Assembly (NCBI GenBank): GCA_025210475.1
Contig: JAOARW010000111.1
Location: 168,758-232,757, forward strand
From: Carboxylicivirga sp.
GTDB lineage: Bacteria > Bacteroidota > Bacteroidia > Bacteroidales > Marinilabiliaceae
Direction of reading: 5' to 3'
Length of the DNA: 64,000 nucleotides
The position numbers and the translations under genes were made by a program. Below, one piece after another: positions 1-9,116 of this stretch. The notes under the pieces were generated by a model. The model saw only the letters and a list, made by a program, of their open reading frames with translations, was not told the DNA's origin and did no database searches. Position 1 is the stretch's first letter; the number at the start of each line of letters is the position of its first letter.

Positions 1-621
1 CCAGGTTGTCAACTGTGCCTGGTCGTCCATACTTGTGATGTGCCTTTCTGTCTTCTTATCACGCATCAGCGGTAATTCGCAATATCCTGCTCTTTTGCTT
101 TTAGGTTTTACTTTTTCACCGCTAACATTGTCACGCGGCCACATGTCGTTAGAGTATGGCAATCCATAAAACTCATCAAAGCCATGTTTTAAGGGCATAA
201 ATTTGTCATAATGCCCCAGATGCCATTTACCTACCGCTTTGGTAACGTAGCCCTTTTCTTTAAGCATTTCGGCAAGTGTGTACTCGCTGGCATTCATGCC
301 AATTTTATCATCGGGCATTAACGCACCGTGAAATCCAATTCGATTTGGATAACAACCTGTCAGTAGGCCTGCTCTGGACGCACTGCAAACGGGTTGTGCT
401 GCATAGAAATTAGTGAAGCGCATTCCATCATTGGCCAAACCATCTATGTTAGGAGTTTGAAAGCCGGTTGCACCATAGCAACCGACATCTCCATAGCCAA
501 AATCGTCTATCAGGATCAACACGATATTTGGCGACTTACCATTTCTTTTCTTAGCATCAGCTTTTTGAATAGCCATGCAACACAGTATCACAAAGGATAT
601 ACTATAAATTATATTCTTCAT
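1..621 (-). CDS. Sulfatase, family S1 (3' end outside window)
   Basis: The N-terminal 207 residues of a formylglycine-dependent sulfatase are present; the rest lies beyond position 1. The ATG at 621 opens a signal peptide ending near an alanine-rich cleavage site (residues 1-23). The core starts with SPNIVLILIDDFGYGD, which carries the metal-binding Asp pair. C79 in VCSASRAGLLTG is the Cys that is converted to formylglycine, and GKWHLGH is also conserved. The substrate cannot be told from this part. It lies 55 bp downstream of the GH43 gene on the same strand and is probably the last visible gene of the susC-susD-GH43 transcript, so it likely removes sulfate from the glycan that this PUL imports. 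The family assignment is firm; its exact role is inferred. Confidence 0.93.
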   Translation of the reverse strand, partial: MKNIIYSISFVILCCMAIQKADAKKRNGKSPNIVLILIDDFGYGDVGCYGATGFQTPNIDGLANDGMRFTNFYAAQPVCSASRAGLLTGCYPNRIGFHGALMPDDKIGMNASEYTLAEMLKEKGYVTKAVGKWHLGHYDKFMPLKHGFDEFYGLPYSNDMWPRDNVSGEKVKPKSKRAGYCELPLMRDKKTERHITSMDDQAQLTTW

Positions 622-676
622 TAAATTCTGATTGTTTAATAAGCAATTACATGTGATTTTGATCTCGGGTTAAAAC

Positions 677-1738
677 TTACTTACCACTTTTTTTAGGCGC
701 TGCTTTTTTACCTTTCTTCTTCTTTTTATGATTGTGCTTATCCTGATCAACACCAAACTTTGCCCTGCCTTGCTTTAATTTAGCTGTATTGTAGTCGGGC
801 TCTTCAATCAGGTTTATTACTCCATTTTTCCCATAAGTAAGTGGTGCTAACGATACATTTCGACGGAACCTGTCATTGGACACAGGTCGGGAATGATAAA
901 ACATCCACCATTTTCTTTTGTACTTTATGATTCCCTGATGATTAGCCAGATTACCACCAAGTGTTGGCTCCATAATAACACCCTGATATTTGTATGGTCC
1001 CATGGGCTTATCACTTGTACAGTAAAGGATGCGTTGAGCATCATCATCGTGACCTTTATAAGAATAATAGTATTTGCCTTTATACTTATGAATCCAGGAT
1101 GCTTCGCAGTGGTTTTTATACTCAGTTGGTTCTAAAATATGCCTGTCATCCTCCAACTCGATCATATTGTTCTTAAGCTTTGTAATAAAAGGCGTACGTA
1201 ATGAACCAGGCTCTGCTTTACGCTGCTGATGTGGTATAGAAGCACTTAAGTAGGCCTGCCCATCATCATCAATAAATACATGTGGATCCATACAGTCTGC
1301 ACAAATTACATCACCTACCGGATCGGTCCATGGCCCTGTTGGCTCGTCGGCCACTAATACGCCCATTCGTCCGGTACCACCATCCGGAATATACAAATAG
1401 TATTTTCCATCTTTATAAATGGCCGAAGCCGCCCACGGATAAGTGGTCATCCACGAAAGATCACTTTTAGTAACAATTGCACCATGATGTTTAAAATTTA
1501 CCATATCAGTGGTTGAAAACAGATGGTACTCCTTCATTGTAAACTTTACAGCTTTATCTTCATCTCTACCCATTATCACCCATAAGGTTCCATCTTCTCC
1601 AATAAACGGGTTCGCATCAGCTGTAAATATTTCGGTAGTCAAAGGGTTTTTAACCTTCTGAGATAAAACAGTATTAATAGAATTAAACCACAGGACGCCT
1701 ATTAACAGCGCAACAAAATACCTTTTTTGCGATATCAT
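677..1738 (-). CDS. GH43-family glycoside hydrolase (five-bladed propeller)
   Basis: A secreted beta-propeller glycosidase of about 353 residues. I chose the ATG at 1738 because it opens a clear signal peptide (MISQKRYF..., cleavage near residue 26); the in-frame GTG at 1798 would put 20 unlikely residues before it. The three GH43 carboxylates are visible in typical settings: TADANPF (D41), CMDPHVFIDDDG and HCEASW. Family members are mostly beta-xylosidases, alpha-L-arabinofuranosidases, arabinanases or galactosidases; the sequence alone does not decide. A lysine-rich tail (residues about 325-353) is unusual. It lies between susD and a sulfatase, and a xylose operon begins about 7 kb away, so a xylose- or arabinose-containing sulfated glycan is plausible (inference). 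Confidence 0.88.
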   Translation of the reverse strand: MISQKRYFVALLIGVLWFNSINTVLSQKVKNPLTTEIFTADANPFIGEDGTLWVIMGRDEDKAVKFTMKEYHLFSTTDMVNFKHHGAIVTKSDLSWMTTYPWAASAIYKDGKYYLYIPDGGTGRMGVLVADEPTGPWTDPVGDVICADCMDPHVFIDDDGQAYLSASIPHQQRKAEPGSLRTPFITKLKNNMIELEDDRHILEPTEYKNHCEASWIHKYKGKYYYSYKGHDDDAQRILYCTSDKPMGPYKYQGVIMEPTLGGNLANHQGIIKYKRKWWMFYHSRPVSNDRFRRNVSLAPLTYGKNGVINLIEEPDYNTAKLKQGRAKFGVDQDKHNHKKKKKGKKAAPKKSGK

Positions 1739-1812
1739 ACTTTTCTTATTATATGTTTTGTTTGTTTTATTGATTACACCAATAGCAGGGAGCACCACAT
1801 TAATGCTATGGC

Positions 1813-3390
1813 TTACTCAGCTCCTACCCACCAGGTGTGTTGTTCCAACTTTTTATTAATTTCCAATTCACCTTGTGGAATAGGCCAATACTCTGTTCTT
1901 TCACCACGATATGGTCGGTAATCAACCGGACTTTCATTCTCAATCTCAGTAATTCTATTGTAAATCACTTCGGCATCACCCCAACGTTTTACATCAAACC
2001 ACAAAATGCCTTCAGCTCCCAACTCAACAAAGCGTTCGTGTTTAATTACCATCATTATTTCGTCTTCGGTGAGCGATCTGCCAAGCACCTGCTCTTCTGA
2101 GTCTGCTATTGCAGGCATATTAACACGTTCTCTTACTTCATTAAGCAAGGCATAAATTTCATCTTTAGCAGCTAATCCTTGTGTTTTTAAAAGAGCTTCG
2201 GCTCTTGCCAGCAAAACCTCGGCGTATCTGATTACCATGTAGTCCAGGTTGCCATCGTTTTTAAAATCCAGCGTATTACTTCTCCAGTACTTTTGAACGC
2301 CAAAGTTGGTTGGAGAGCTATTGGGAGCGAAATTACCTCCCGGAGCTGAATTCTTTTTATGTGCTATTGTGGCATCAAATCGAGGATCACGGTTTTCCCA
2401 AAACTTTTTGTCGTTGTAAATATCGGACTTTACTTCTCCCAATAGGGGTGTTTCTAACCAGGTTCCTTCCAACTTTGCCGGCAAACCATCCGTGCAATAA
2501 AACAGATCTGCATATGATTGTAATGGAAATATGTTTTGTTTTGTTGGTGCTTTGTTGGCACTCCCCGAAAACTTTTCGCCTTCATTTATACCTGATTCAA
2601 ACGAAACAGAAAAAATTACTTCGCTATTACCTTGATTTTTCACATCGAACAATCCTGCATATTCAGGAAAAAGTTCATATTTATTTAAACCAATAATTTG
2701 AGCTGTAGCGGCTTCAACATCTGCCATTTCATTAAAATACAAATGCACACGTGCCTTTATTGCCAAGGCTGCTGCTCTTCCAATGCGACCTTGTTGATGG
2801 TCAACCGGCAGGTTTTGGACTGCAAATTCTAAGTCACTAATAATATTAGCCTGAATTGTTTCCTGTGATTCCTTAGGTGGATCCATTTTTGTTAAGGCCT
2901 GAACATAATCAACATAGGGTACATCCTTGTACAATGCCAGCAAGTAATAATACGATAAAGCTCTGATTACCATAGCCTCCGATTTCATCTCCAGAATTGG
3001 AGTTTCCGGCTCTTCAATCTTATCGATATTACTAATCAAATTATTGGCTCGCACAGCCGATTTATAGCAATTGGCCCAAACTTTTGAATAAACTTCTGAT
3101 TCGGTATTACTAGTTCCTTTTGTGATATCCAGCCAACTTCTATTTGATGTTAAATTAAATATACCAACACCGGCAAAACCATCAAATGCACTGCTATACC
3201 TTCTAAACCAGTAATCAGTTTGTAAGGCATCGTAGCATCCCACTAATTGTAGCTTTATATCTACTTCGCTTGTTGTTAATGATTCGCCTGATATTTTACT
3301 TGGATCTACCAAATCCAGTTGATCCTGGCAGCTCCATAATAAACTCATTAAGAGAAAACCTATAGTTAATTGCTGATTAATCTTTTTCAT
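1813..3390 (-). CDS. SusD/RagB-family glycan-binding lipoprotein
   Basis: A cell-surface lipoprotein that forms the lid of the SusC transporter and binds its glycan. Translation most likely starts at the ATG at 3390, giving a lipoprotein signal with lipobox LLWSC (C21); an in-frame ATG at 3402 adds four residues and overlaps the susC stop. The N-terminal SusD-like region (about residues 20-210) and the C-terminal RagB/SusD half, ending in YWPIPQGELEINKKLEQH, are both complete; about 525 residues is normal. The gene follows susC by 11 bp or less, so the two are translationally close and form one outer-membrane complex. Confidence 0.95.
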   Translation of the reverse strand: MKKINQQLTIGFLLMSLLWSCQDQLDLVDPSKISGESLTTSEVDIKLQLVGCYDALQTDYWFRRYSSAFDGFAGVGIFNLTSNRSWLDITKGTSNTESEVYSKVWANCYKSAVRANNLISNIDKIEEPETPILEMKSEAMVIRALSYYYLLALYKDVPYVDYVQALTKMDPPKESQETIQANIISDLEFAVQNLPVDHQQGRIGRAAALAIKARVHLYFNEMADVEAATAQIIGLNKYELFPEYAGLFDVKNQGNSEVIFSVSFESGINEGEKFSGSANKAPTKQNIFPLQSYADLFYCTDGLPAKLEGTWLETPLLGEVKSDIYNDKKFWENRDPRFDATIAHKKNSAPGGNFAPNSSPTNFGVQKYWRSNTLDFKNDGNLDYMVIRYAEVLLARAEALLKTQGLAAKDEIYALLNEVRERVNMPAIADSEEQVLGRSLTEDEIMMVIKHERFVELGAEGILWFDVKRWGDAEVIYNRITEIENESPVDYRPYRGERTEYWPIPQGELEINKKLEQHTWWVGAE

Positions 3391-3401
3391 AACTTGCCCC
3401 A

Positions 3402-6400
3402 TTAAAAGTTTACATTTACACCAACCTGATAAATTTTAGCCATTGGGTATACAAAATTGGCCGTACTTCCTTTGTAGCGCGAAGGGTCAACATTCTTCAC
3501 TTTCGTAAATGTTAAAAGATTACTTCCTCCTACATAAATTCGGAACTTACTAAACCCCCACTTCTTAATCGTTTTACCTGGAATATTGTATCCTATTTCA
3601 AGATTCTGTAAACGCAGATAGGAGCCATCTTCCAGCCAAAAGTCAGACATTTCGCTATTCATACCATACCCTCCCAGGCGTGGATACTCTGTACCCGGAT
3701 TATCCGGTGTCCATCGATTAATCCAATCGGCAGTAAAGGCAGAATTTAATTTTTCAAGATTATTAAAGGGTTGGATCATGGCAATTTCATTACCTGCTAC
3801 ACCATTAAAGAATATATTGAAATCAAAGGATTTATAGGAAGCAGTAGCTCCAAATCCAAAAGTCCATTCTGGAAAAGCATTACCAATTACACCTTTATCA
3901 TGAACGTCAATAATCCCATCCGGTTTGCCATTCGGTCCGCTGCTATCTTTGTAACGAATATCACCCGGCTTTACTTCACTATTATGAAATGGTGCCTGAG
4001 CTATTTCTTCTTCCGATTGGAAAATTCCATCAAACTCATAACCAAACCAGGACGCCAAAGGATGTCCCTCAATCATCCATTGTTCACCATTATCGAAGCG
4101 GTAGCCTCCCAAATCTTCAAGTTCATTTTTAATATACGAAGCATTCATATTAAAGGAATACAATAAGCTTCCAAGGTTGTCGGAATAACTCATGGAAAGT
4201 TCAATCCCTTTGTTTGACATTTTACCAATGTTCTGATAAGGTGGTGTCAGATCTCCCGATGTTGAAGGTATCGGCACCCTGATAAATAAGTCTTTTACAT
4301 CTTTCTTAAAAGCATCTGCTGTCAGATTGAATTTCCCAAAAGCAGTAATGTCCAAACCAATATTGGTAGTTTCGGTAACCTCCCAGGTTAAATGAGGATT
4401 ACTCATTTCGTTGATGGCAATTCCATTTTCCAGAATTCCATCAAACAAATAGCCTGCATTCAGATCGTAAACCGAAGTTGAAGCATAAAGCGAATTTATG
4501 TATTGGTTACCCAACTGCCCCCAGCTCAATCGTAGTTTGAGGTTATCAAGTACTGTATTGGAAGACAAAAAGTTTTCTTGCGAGATTCTCCAGGCCGCCG
4601 AAAATGACGGAAAAAATGAATATTGATTGTCCTTCGAAAACTTGGAAGAACCATCGTAACGGGCATTTGCCTCAAATAAATATTTCTCTTTGTAATTGTA
4701 ATTTAAGCGTCCAAAATAACAAATCAGCAGTTGTTCACCTTCACGCCCGGCAACCTTATGAAAATCCATATTTGCAGCATCCAGAACCTGTATGTTATTG
4801 TTGGGAAAATTTCTGCCTTCAGCCAGAAAACTAGTATTACTTGTTTTCAGGTACGAAGAACCTAACAAACCTTTAAGGTGGTGCTTACCCAGTTTGGTTG
4901 AGTAGTCGATATAACCATCCACCTGATCTGTAGTTGACTGGACACTTACTTGTTCCAAGGTAGCCATTTCGTTATGATTCACAATATCGCCATCTTCATC
5001 TACCACCTTGAAATAAGGTATAAACAACTTGTCCTTATTATTTCGGCCATTTCTCGAAAATATGACATTTGAATGCCATTTTTTCCAGCTGTAATCCATT
5101 GCTAAAGACATTCCGTAACGCTGTACCTTACTGTTATTATAACTAGCCGATTGCTTTCTTAACTCGTTGTTAAATCCCCTTATATTGGAATTTTCATCAG
5201 ATGGTATAACATCCACATCCACGCCCGGGGTATAATATGGAATAATGTAAGGTATAAGCTTGGTATTTTTATAAATATTTTCAGCCGACTCATGGGTATT
5301 TTGCTCCGAAAAGAAGATATTAAAATCAATCTTGAAATTTTTACTAAGCTTATAAACACTCCTGTTCCTCACATTAAGTCGATTGGTACCGGTATTAATC
5401 AACATACCAGTCTGGTCGAAATAACTAACAGATGTATTAGTTTTCACATTTTTATTACCACCGGTAATGCTGGCATTATAATTCTGAATGGGTGCGGGCC
5501 GATATAAAATATCCATCCAGTCTACCTCGCCATAAACGCCGTCTGGATCACCTTCCTGTACTAACTTTTTTATATCTTCAGAAATAAATACATCGTCGCC
5601 GTTATTTAAGCGACCTTCATTAACCAGGTCAATATAATTCACCGCATCCATTAAATCAGGAAATACAGTGGCATTTTGCACACCCCAATAAGCATTAAAA
5701 TTTACTTTAACAGGACCTTCCTTTGCTTCTTTGGTATTGATGATGATGACACCATTGGCAGCTCTGGAACCATAAATAGCAGCACTGGCCGCATCCTTTA
5801 AAATATTAACACTTTGAATTTCGGATGGGTTGAGTTGAGAAAACACTGCCATTGAACTGGTAACGCCATCAATTACCACCAACGGGTTGGTACTGGCATT
5901 AATTGAACCCATTCCCCGCATATCAATAGAAACCGTATTTGTTCCGGGCTTGTTGCTATTCTGTAAAATGGTTACACCTGGCACCTGACCAACCAAAGCT
6001 GTAACAGCATTGGTTACAGGTAAGGTTTCCTTCTTCTCGTATTGAATGGAAGCTACAGCACCTGTTGAGTTAATCTTCTTTTGACTGGCATAACCTACGC
6101 TTATTACTTCATCGAGGCCTACCACATCATCAAGCATTTTAACATCTATTGTTGTTTGTCCATCTACAACTAACTCCTGGCTACGCATGCCAATAAATGA
6201 AAACACCAATGTTGCACCAAGCGGTACTTTTTTTATTGTGTAGTTTCCTTTATAATCTGTTATTGTTCCTTCCTGGGTTCCTTTAACCTGAATGGTTACG
6301 CCCGGCAATGGTTCGCCCAGATTGTCGGTTACCTTGCCTTTTATTGTCCGCGCATTTTTCAGGGAGTTAACCTCTAATTTTAACTTATGAAGACTACCTG

Positions 6401-6797
6401 TTTCCTTGCCTTCAATCACCTTGTTAATTTCCTTAACGGTTAAAACAACATGCTTATCGATCCATCGGTATGTAACTGTTGTATTTGAAAAGATTTCTTT
6501 TAATAAAGCATCAACCCTTTCATTCTTAACATCAATTGAGATAACTCTATTGACATCGATTAATGCACTATTATAAAAAAAATGGCATTCTGTTTTTTTC
6601 TCTATCTCAGCCAAAACTTCTTTAACGGTTTTATTTCTCATCTCAAGAGAAATCTCCTCATTCTGACCAGAAGCATTCACTGCGAACAGTTTAAAAACGG
6701 TGACAAATAATAAAAATGTCGTTACTTTCATTACTCTGATAAATTTCAACAAGCAACTATGGCAATCATACCTGGTTGCTAACTTGGATTTTTTCAT
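3402..6797 (-). CDS. SusC-family TonB-dependent transporter with N-terminal STN signalling domain
   Basis: An outer-membrane oligosaccharide importer of 1131 residues. In order: signal sequence (to about residue 45), secretin/TonB short N-terminal (STN) domain (about 50-122, EISLEMRNKTVKEVLAEIEK), carboxypeptidase-regulatory-like fold (about 150-230, IKGKVTDNLGEPLPGVTI), plug domain with the SusC signature (about 255-355, ATAIYGSR-like AASAAIYGSRAANGVI), then the barrel ending in QVGVNVNF. The STN domain is used in this family to signal through a periplasmic FecR anti-sigma factor to an ECF sigma factor, and both partners are encoded next door. It therefore probably controls its own transcription in response to the glycan it transports. 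Confidence 0.96.
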   Translation of the reverse strand: MKKSKLATRYDCHSCLLKFIRVMKVTTFLLFVTVFKLFAVNASGQNEEISLEMRNKTVKEVLAEIEKKTECHFFYNSALIDVNRVISIDVKNERVDALLKEIFSNTTVTYRWIDKHVVLTVKEINKVIEGKETGSLHKLKLEVNSLKNARTIKGKVTDNLGEPLPGVTIQVKGTQEGTITDYKGNYTIKKVPLGATLVFSFIGMRSQELVVDGQTTIDVKMLDDVVGLDEVISVGYASQKKINSTGAVASIQYEKKETLPVTNAVTALVGQVPGVTILQNSNKPGTNTVSIDMRGMGSINASTNPLVVIDGVTSSMAVFSQLNPSEIQSVNILKDAASAAIYGSRAANGVIIINTKEAKEGPVKVNFNAYWGVQNATVFPDLMDAVNYIDLVNEGRLNNGDDVFISEDIKKLVQEGDPDGVYGEVDWMDILYRPAPIQNYNASITGGNKNVKTNTSVSYFDQTGMLINTGTNRLNVRNRSVYKLSKNFKIDFNIFFSEQNTHESAENIYKNTKLIPYIIPYYTPGVDVDVIPSDENSNIRGFNNELRKQSASYNNSKVQRYGMSLAMDYSWKKWHSNVIFSRNGRNNKDKLFIPYFKVVDEDGDIVNHNEMATLEQVSVQSTTDQVDGYIDYSTKLGKHHLKGLLGSSYLKTSNTSFLAEGRNFPNNNIQVLDAANMDFHKVAGREGEQLLICYFGRLNYNYKEKYLFEANARYDGSSKFSKDNQYSFFPSFSAAWRISQENFLSSNTVLDNLKLRLSWGQLGNQYINSLYASTSVYDLNAGYLFDGILENGIAINEMSNPHLTWEVTETTNIGLDITAFGKFNLTADAFKKDVKDLFIRVPIPSTSGDLTPPYQNIGKMSNKGIELSMSYSDNLGSLLYSFNMNASYIKNELEDLGGYRFDNGEQWMIEGHPLASWFGYEFDGIFQSEEEIAQAPFHNSEVKPGDIRYKDSSGPNGKPDGIIDVHDKGVIGNAFPEWTFGFGATASYKSFDFNIFFNGVAGNEIAMIQPFNNLEKLNSAFTADWINRWTPDNPGTEYPRLGGYGMNSEMSDFWLEDGSYLRLQNLEIGYNIPGKTIKKWGFSKFRIYVGGSNLLTFTKVKNVDPSRYKGSTANFVYPMAKIYQVGVNVNF

Positions 6798-6852
6798 ACA
6801 TTTGTATTTGATAGTTATGCATTGCCCTGTGCAAAAGGGTAAATGTTTACTT

Positions 6853-6877
6853 AGGGAAGTATTACCAGTACTTCCCT
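6853..6877 (-). terminator. Hairpin between fecR and susC
   Basis: A perfect 9-bp inverted repeat, AGGGAAGTA and TACTTCCCT, separated by 7 nt in the 111-bp gap between fecR and susC. No good T-run follows on the minus strand, so it may be a partial terminator, an attenuator or an mRNA-stabilising end that lets susC be expressed at a different level from fecR. Confidence 0.4.
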
Positions 6878-6908
6878 TTATTTTAATTTACATTGTTAAA
6901 CGCTCGAT

Positions 6909-7931
6909 TTAGCTTTCTTTAAATTCTAACTTAATTTTTTTCTTTTGCTGAATAGTAGTATCTGTTGGCATTTGCTGCATGATAAACTTTATTGGTGTTG
7001 ACACCTCCAGTATTTCCAGAATCTGGCTGAGTGGTTCCCCCTGAAACACACCGGTAAAGGCATAGTCTTTACTCATATTATCCGGTAGAATAAACTCCAC
7101 ATTGTACCACCTTTCAATTCTTTTTATAACATCGGGTAGCGAATCGTTATCGAATATTATTTTATCATCGCGCCAGGCCAGATATTTATTCAAATCTCCA
7201 CTTTTCTGCTCAACTTCTCCATTATTCACATCGTAAATTGCTTGCTGATTAGGCTTTAATGTCGACAACTCGGTATGGCCATTTTCAGTGTTTTTTACGA
7301 TATTTACTTTACCCTCTACCAGTGAGGTTACCAATTCTTCATCGCCGGCATAGGCCGATATATTGAAGGCCGTACCAACCGCTACTACTGACATCTCACC
7401 TAAGTCAACCACAAAAGGATTTGACTTGTCGGATACAACTTCAAAGTATGCTTCCCCCTTTAGCTCAACAGCACGTTCGCCTTCTGCAAAACGAGTGGGA
7501 TATTTTAATGATGTACCTCCATTTAACTGTACTTTTGTTCCATCGGGCAATACAAATGCCGATCGCAAACCAGCCGGCGTTGTAATTTCATTCCATACTA
7601 AACTATCATATACCGTTGGGGTATTAAGCATGCGAACAGACGCGTACACCATAATAGGTAAAATGAAAATTGCTGCATATTTGGTCATTTGCAGAATCCT
7701 ATGCAGCTTCACAGTTTTATGATGCTCTTTATTCAGCATAAAGGCCTGAAATTTCAAAAGCCGTTTATTTTCTGACTCATCATCACCAAAAGTACTTAAT
7801 GAATCCCCCCATGACTTTTCAACACTCCTAAACTCTTTAAGATTCTTCCCACTTCTGATCCATTTCAGCAGGCTGTGCTGGTCTGTTTCAGAAGCTCTGT
7901 TTTCCAAATATTTTGTTATAATTTCTTTCAT
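6909..7931 (-). CDS. FecR-family anti-sigma factor
   Basis: An inner-membrane anti-sigma factor of 340 residues. The cytoplasmic N-terminal part (about 1-80) should bind the ECF sigma factor. One transmembrane segment follows (about 83-102, YAAIFILPIMVYASV), then the periplasmic FecR domain (about 115-215, TPAGLRSAFVLPDGTKVQLN...) and a C-terminal DUF4974-type domain (about 250-330, FDNDSLPDVIKRIERWYNV). In this family the periplasmic part contacts the STN domain of a TonB-dependent transporter. It lies directly upstream of such a SusC gene and is divergent from the sigma gene, an arrangement that defines a transporter-coupled trans-envelope switch. Confidence 0.93.
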   Translation of the reverse strand: MKEIITKYLENRASETDQHSLLKWIRSGKNLKEFRSVEKSWGDSLSTFGDDESENKRLLKFQAFMLNKEHHKTVKLHRILQMTKYAAIFILPIMVYASVRMLNTPTVYDSLVWNEITTPAGLRSAFVLPDGTKVQLNGGTSLKYPTRFAEGERAVELKGEAYFEVVSDKSNPFVVDLGEMSVVAVGTAFNISAYAGDEELVTSLVEGKVNIVKNTENGHTELSTLKPNQQAIYDVNNGEVEQKSGDLNKYLAWRDDKIIFDNDSLPDVIKRIERWYNVEFILPDNMSKDYAFTGVFQGEPLSQILEILEVSTPIKFIMQQMPTDTTIQQKKKIKLEFKES

Positions 7932-8371
7932 GGAATTAAAACCTGTTCATAAGTAGTACAACCAAGTACTTAAAAACCGTACTTATTTATTAATCTTTTT
8001 TTATTTTTTTTCTTCACGCAGAATCCTTACCACAACAAAAGAATCACCATTCACCTGTCTCTGTGGAACATACAAAGAAATAACAATTAGGGGACAAATT
8101 GTAATAACTAGTGAAGATCATGAAAAGCAAGTACCAAATCCGCTTAGAAAGACTTAAGTCTTACACAACGAATTTAGTATTTATGATTTGATTTGTCAGC
8201 AAGGGAAATGCCCAGGCTAATAAATCAGTTTCGAAATTCATATGGGGCGTGTTTTATTACCTCAACTAAGGTGATTAAATCGGAAAAAATTACTTCTTTT
8301 GTCAGTCTTATCTCCTGAAAACATAAGCAGGATAAAATCGTTTACTTAATAGCGCTTCACATCAATAAAGT
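7932..8371. other. 440-bp divergent intergenic region between fecR and the ECF sigma gene
   Basis: This must hold the promoters of fecR (minus) and the ECF sigma gene (plus). It is AT-rich, with a poly-T tract near 7995-8012 and short GTACTT-type repeats at 7958-7985 close to fecR. I found no convincing TAnnTTTG box for either gene, and no coding potential or RNA gene. Confidence 0.5.
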
Positions 8372-8965
8372 ATGATTGATATTAACTTAAATAATAAACT
8401 CAAACAAGGGAATCCGGAAGCCTATACTTTACTTTTCAGGAAGGTAAACCAAAGACTATTGGGGTACTGCCAATTATTTGTATCGGACACAAAAAAATGC
8501 GAAGATTTTATACAGGATTGTTTCGAATACCTGTGGACAAACAAAGAAAAGATTGACCCCTCAAAGTCGGTAGAAAGCATGCTATTTGTGATGGTTAGAA
8601 ACAAGTGTTTAAACCACCTGAAAAATGAAAAGACCCATCAAAAAATCTCTCTTTCAGAAGAATCCAATATTAATGAGTTGCAGTTTCTTTACCAGTTAGA
8701 TTTTACAGATAAAGAAGATATTACCTTGGAAGAGCAGTTGATCGTCTCTTTGAAAAAAGCCATCGATGAGTTACCAGAAAAAAGGAAACAGATTTTTATC
8801 AAATGTAAAATTGAAGGCAGAAAGCAAAAAGATGTTGCAGAAGAAATGCAATTAAGCGTGAGGGCAGTTGAAAAACACATTAACATTGCAAAAACCCAGC
8901 TTAGACAGCAACTTGAAAAAGATTATACAAAGCTTAGTTTTATCATATTATTGCTGCTTAAATAA
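8372..8965 (+). CDS. ECF-type RNA polymerase sigma factor (FecI-like)
   Basis: A 197-residue extracytoplasmic-function sigma factor. Region 2 lies at about residues 20-85 (CEDFIQDCFEYLWTNKEKI) and the region 4 helix-turn-helix at about 130-185 (LPEKRKQIFIKCKIEGRKQKDVAEEM). It belongs to the Bacteroidota group that works with FecR proteins and SusC-type transporters. Here it is transcribed divergently from fecR with 440 bp between them, whereas many such pairs are co-directional. Likely target: the susC promoter upstream of 6797 (inference). A hydrophobic C-terminal end (LSFIILLLLK) is unusual and could be a weak membrane contact. Confidence 0.94.
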   Translation: MIDINLNNKLKQGNPEAYTLLFRKVNQRLLGYCQLFVSDTKKCEDFIQDCFEYLWTNKEKIDPSKSVESMLFVMVRNKCLNHLKNEKTHQKISLSEESNINELQFLYQLDFTDKEDITLEEQLIVSLKKAIDELPEKRKQIFIKCKIEGRKQKDVAEEMQLSVRAVEKHINIAKTQLRQQLEKDYTKLSFIILLLLK

Positions 8966-8989
8966 CGACTTTCTATTTAAGCCAGAAAC

Positions 8990-9070
8990 GGCAATTAGCC
9001 TGTCCAGGTATCCTTAAATAACAACAGGAATTGTTCTAATTGCCTAATAATACAATCAAATCAATTCCTG
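8990..9070. repeat. Two overlapping, mutually exclusive inverted repeats
   Basis: In the convergent gap between the sigma gene and xylE, GGCAATTAG (8990-8998) pairs with CTAATTGCC (9036-9044). Independently, CAGGAATTG (9025-9033) pairs with CAATTCCTG (9062-9070). Both are perfect 9-bp stems, but the second stem starts inside the loop of the first, so they would form either a pseudoknot or alternative structures at the 3' end of the sigma-factor mRNA. Confidence 0.5.
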
Positions 9071-9073
9071 CGA

Positions 9074-9107
9074 AAAAATAACGATTATATGCTACCCTAA
9101 TAATCGT
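9074..9107 (-). terminator. Rho-independent terminator of the xylose operon
   Basis: Read on the minus strand, an 8-bp perfect stem (ACGATTAT / ATAATCGT, 9081-9107) starts about 10 nt after the xylE stop and is followed by TATTTTTTC. This is the expected layout of an intrinsic terminator, though the stem is AT-rich. Confidence 0.7.
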
Positions 9108-9116
9108 CAGCCGTTT

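Noticed and set aside
2310..2696. Open frame of 128 codons on the plus strand
   Set aside because: Antisense to the SusD gene; the protein sequence looks random.
3771..4166. Open frame of 131 codons on the plus strand
   Set aside because: It lies wholly opposite the SusC barrel, has no family features, and its composition follows from the antisense of that gene.
3402..6797. TonB-dependent receptor with FecR and ECF sigma as a siderophore uptake system
   Set aside because: The plug and barrel are of SusC type, a SusD gene follows directly, and GH43 and sulfatase genes are in the same run, so glycan uptake is the better call.
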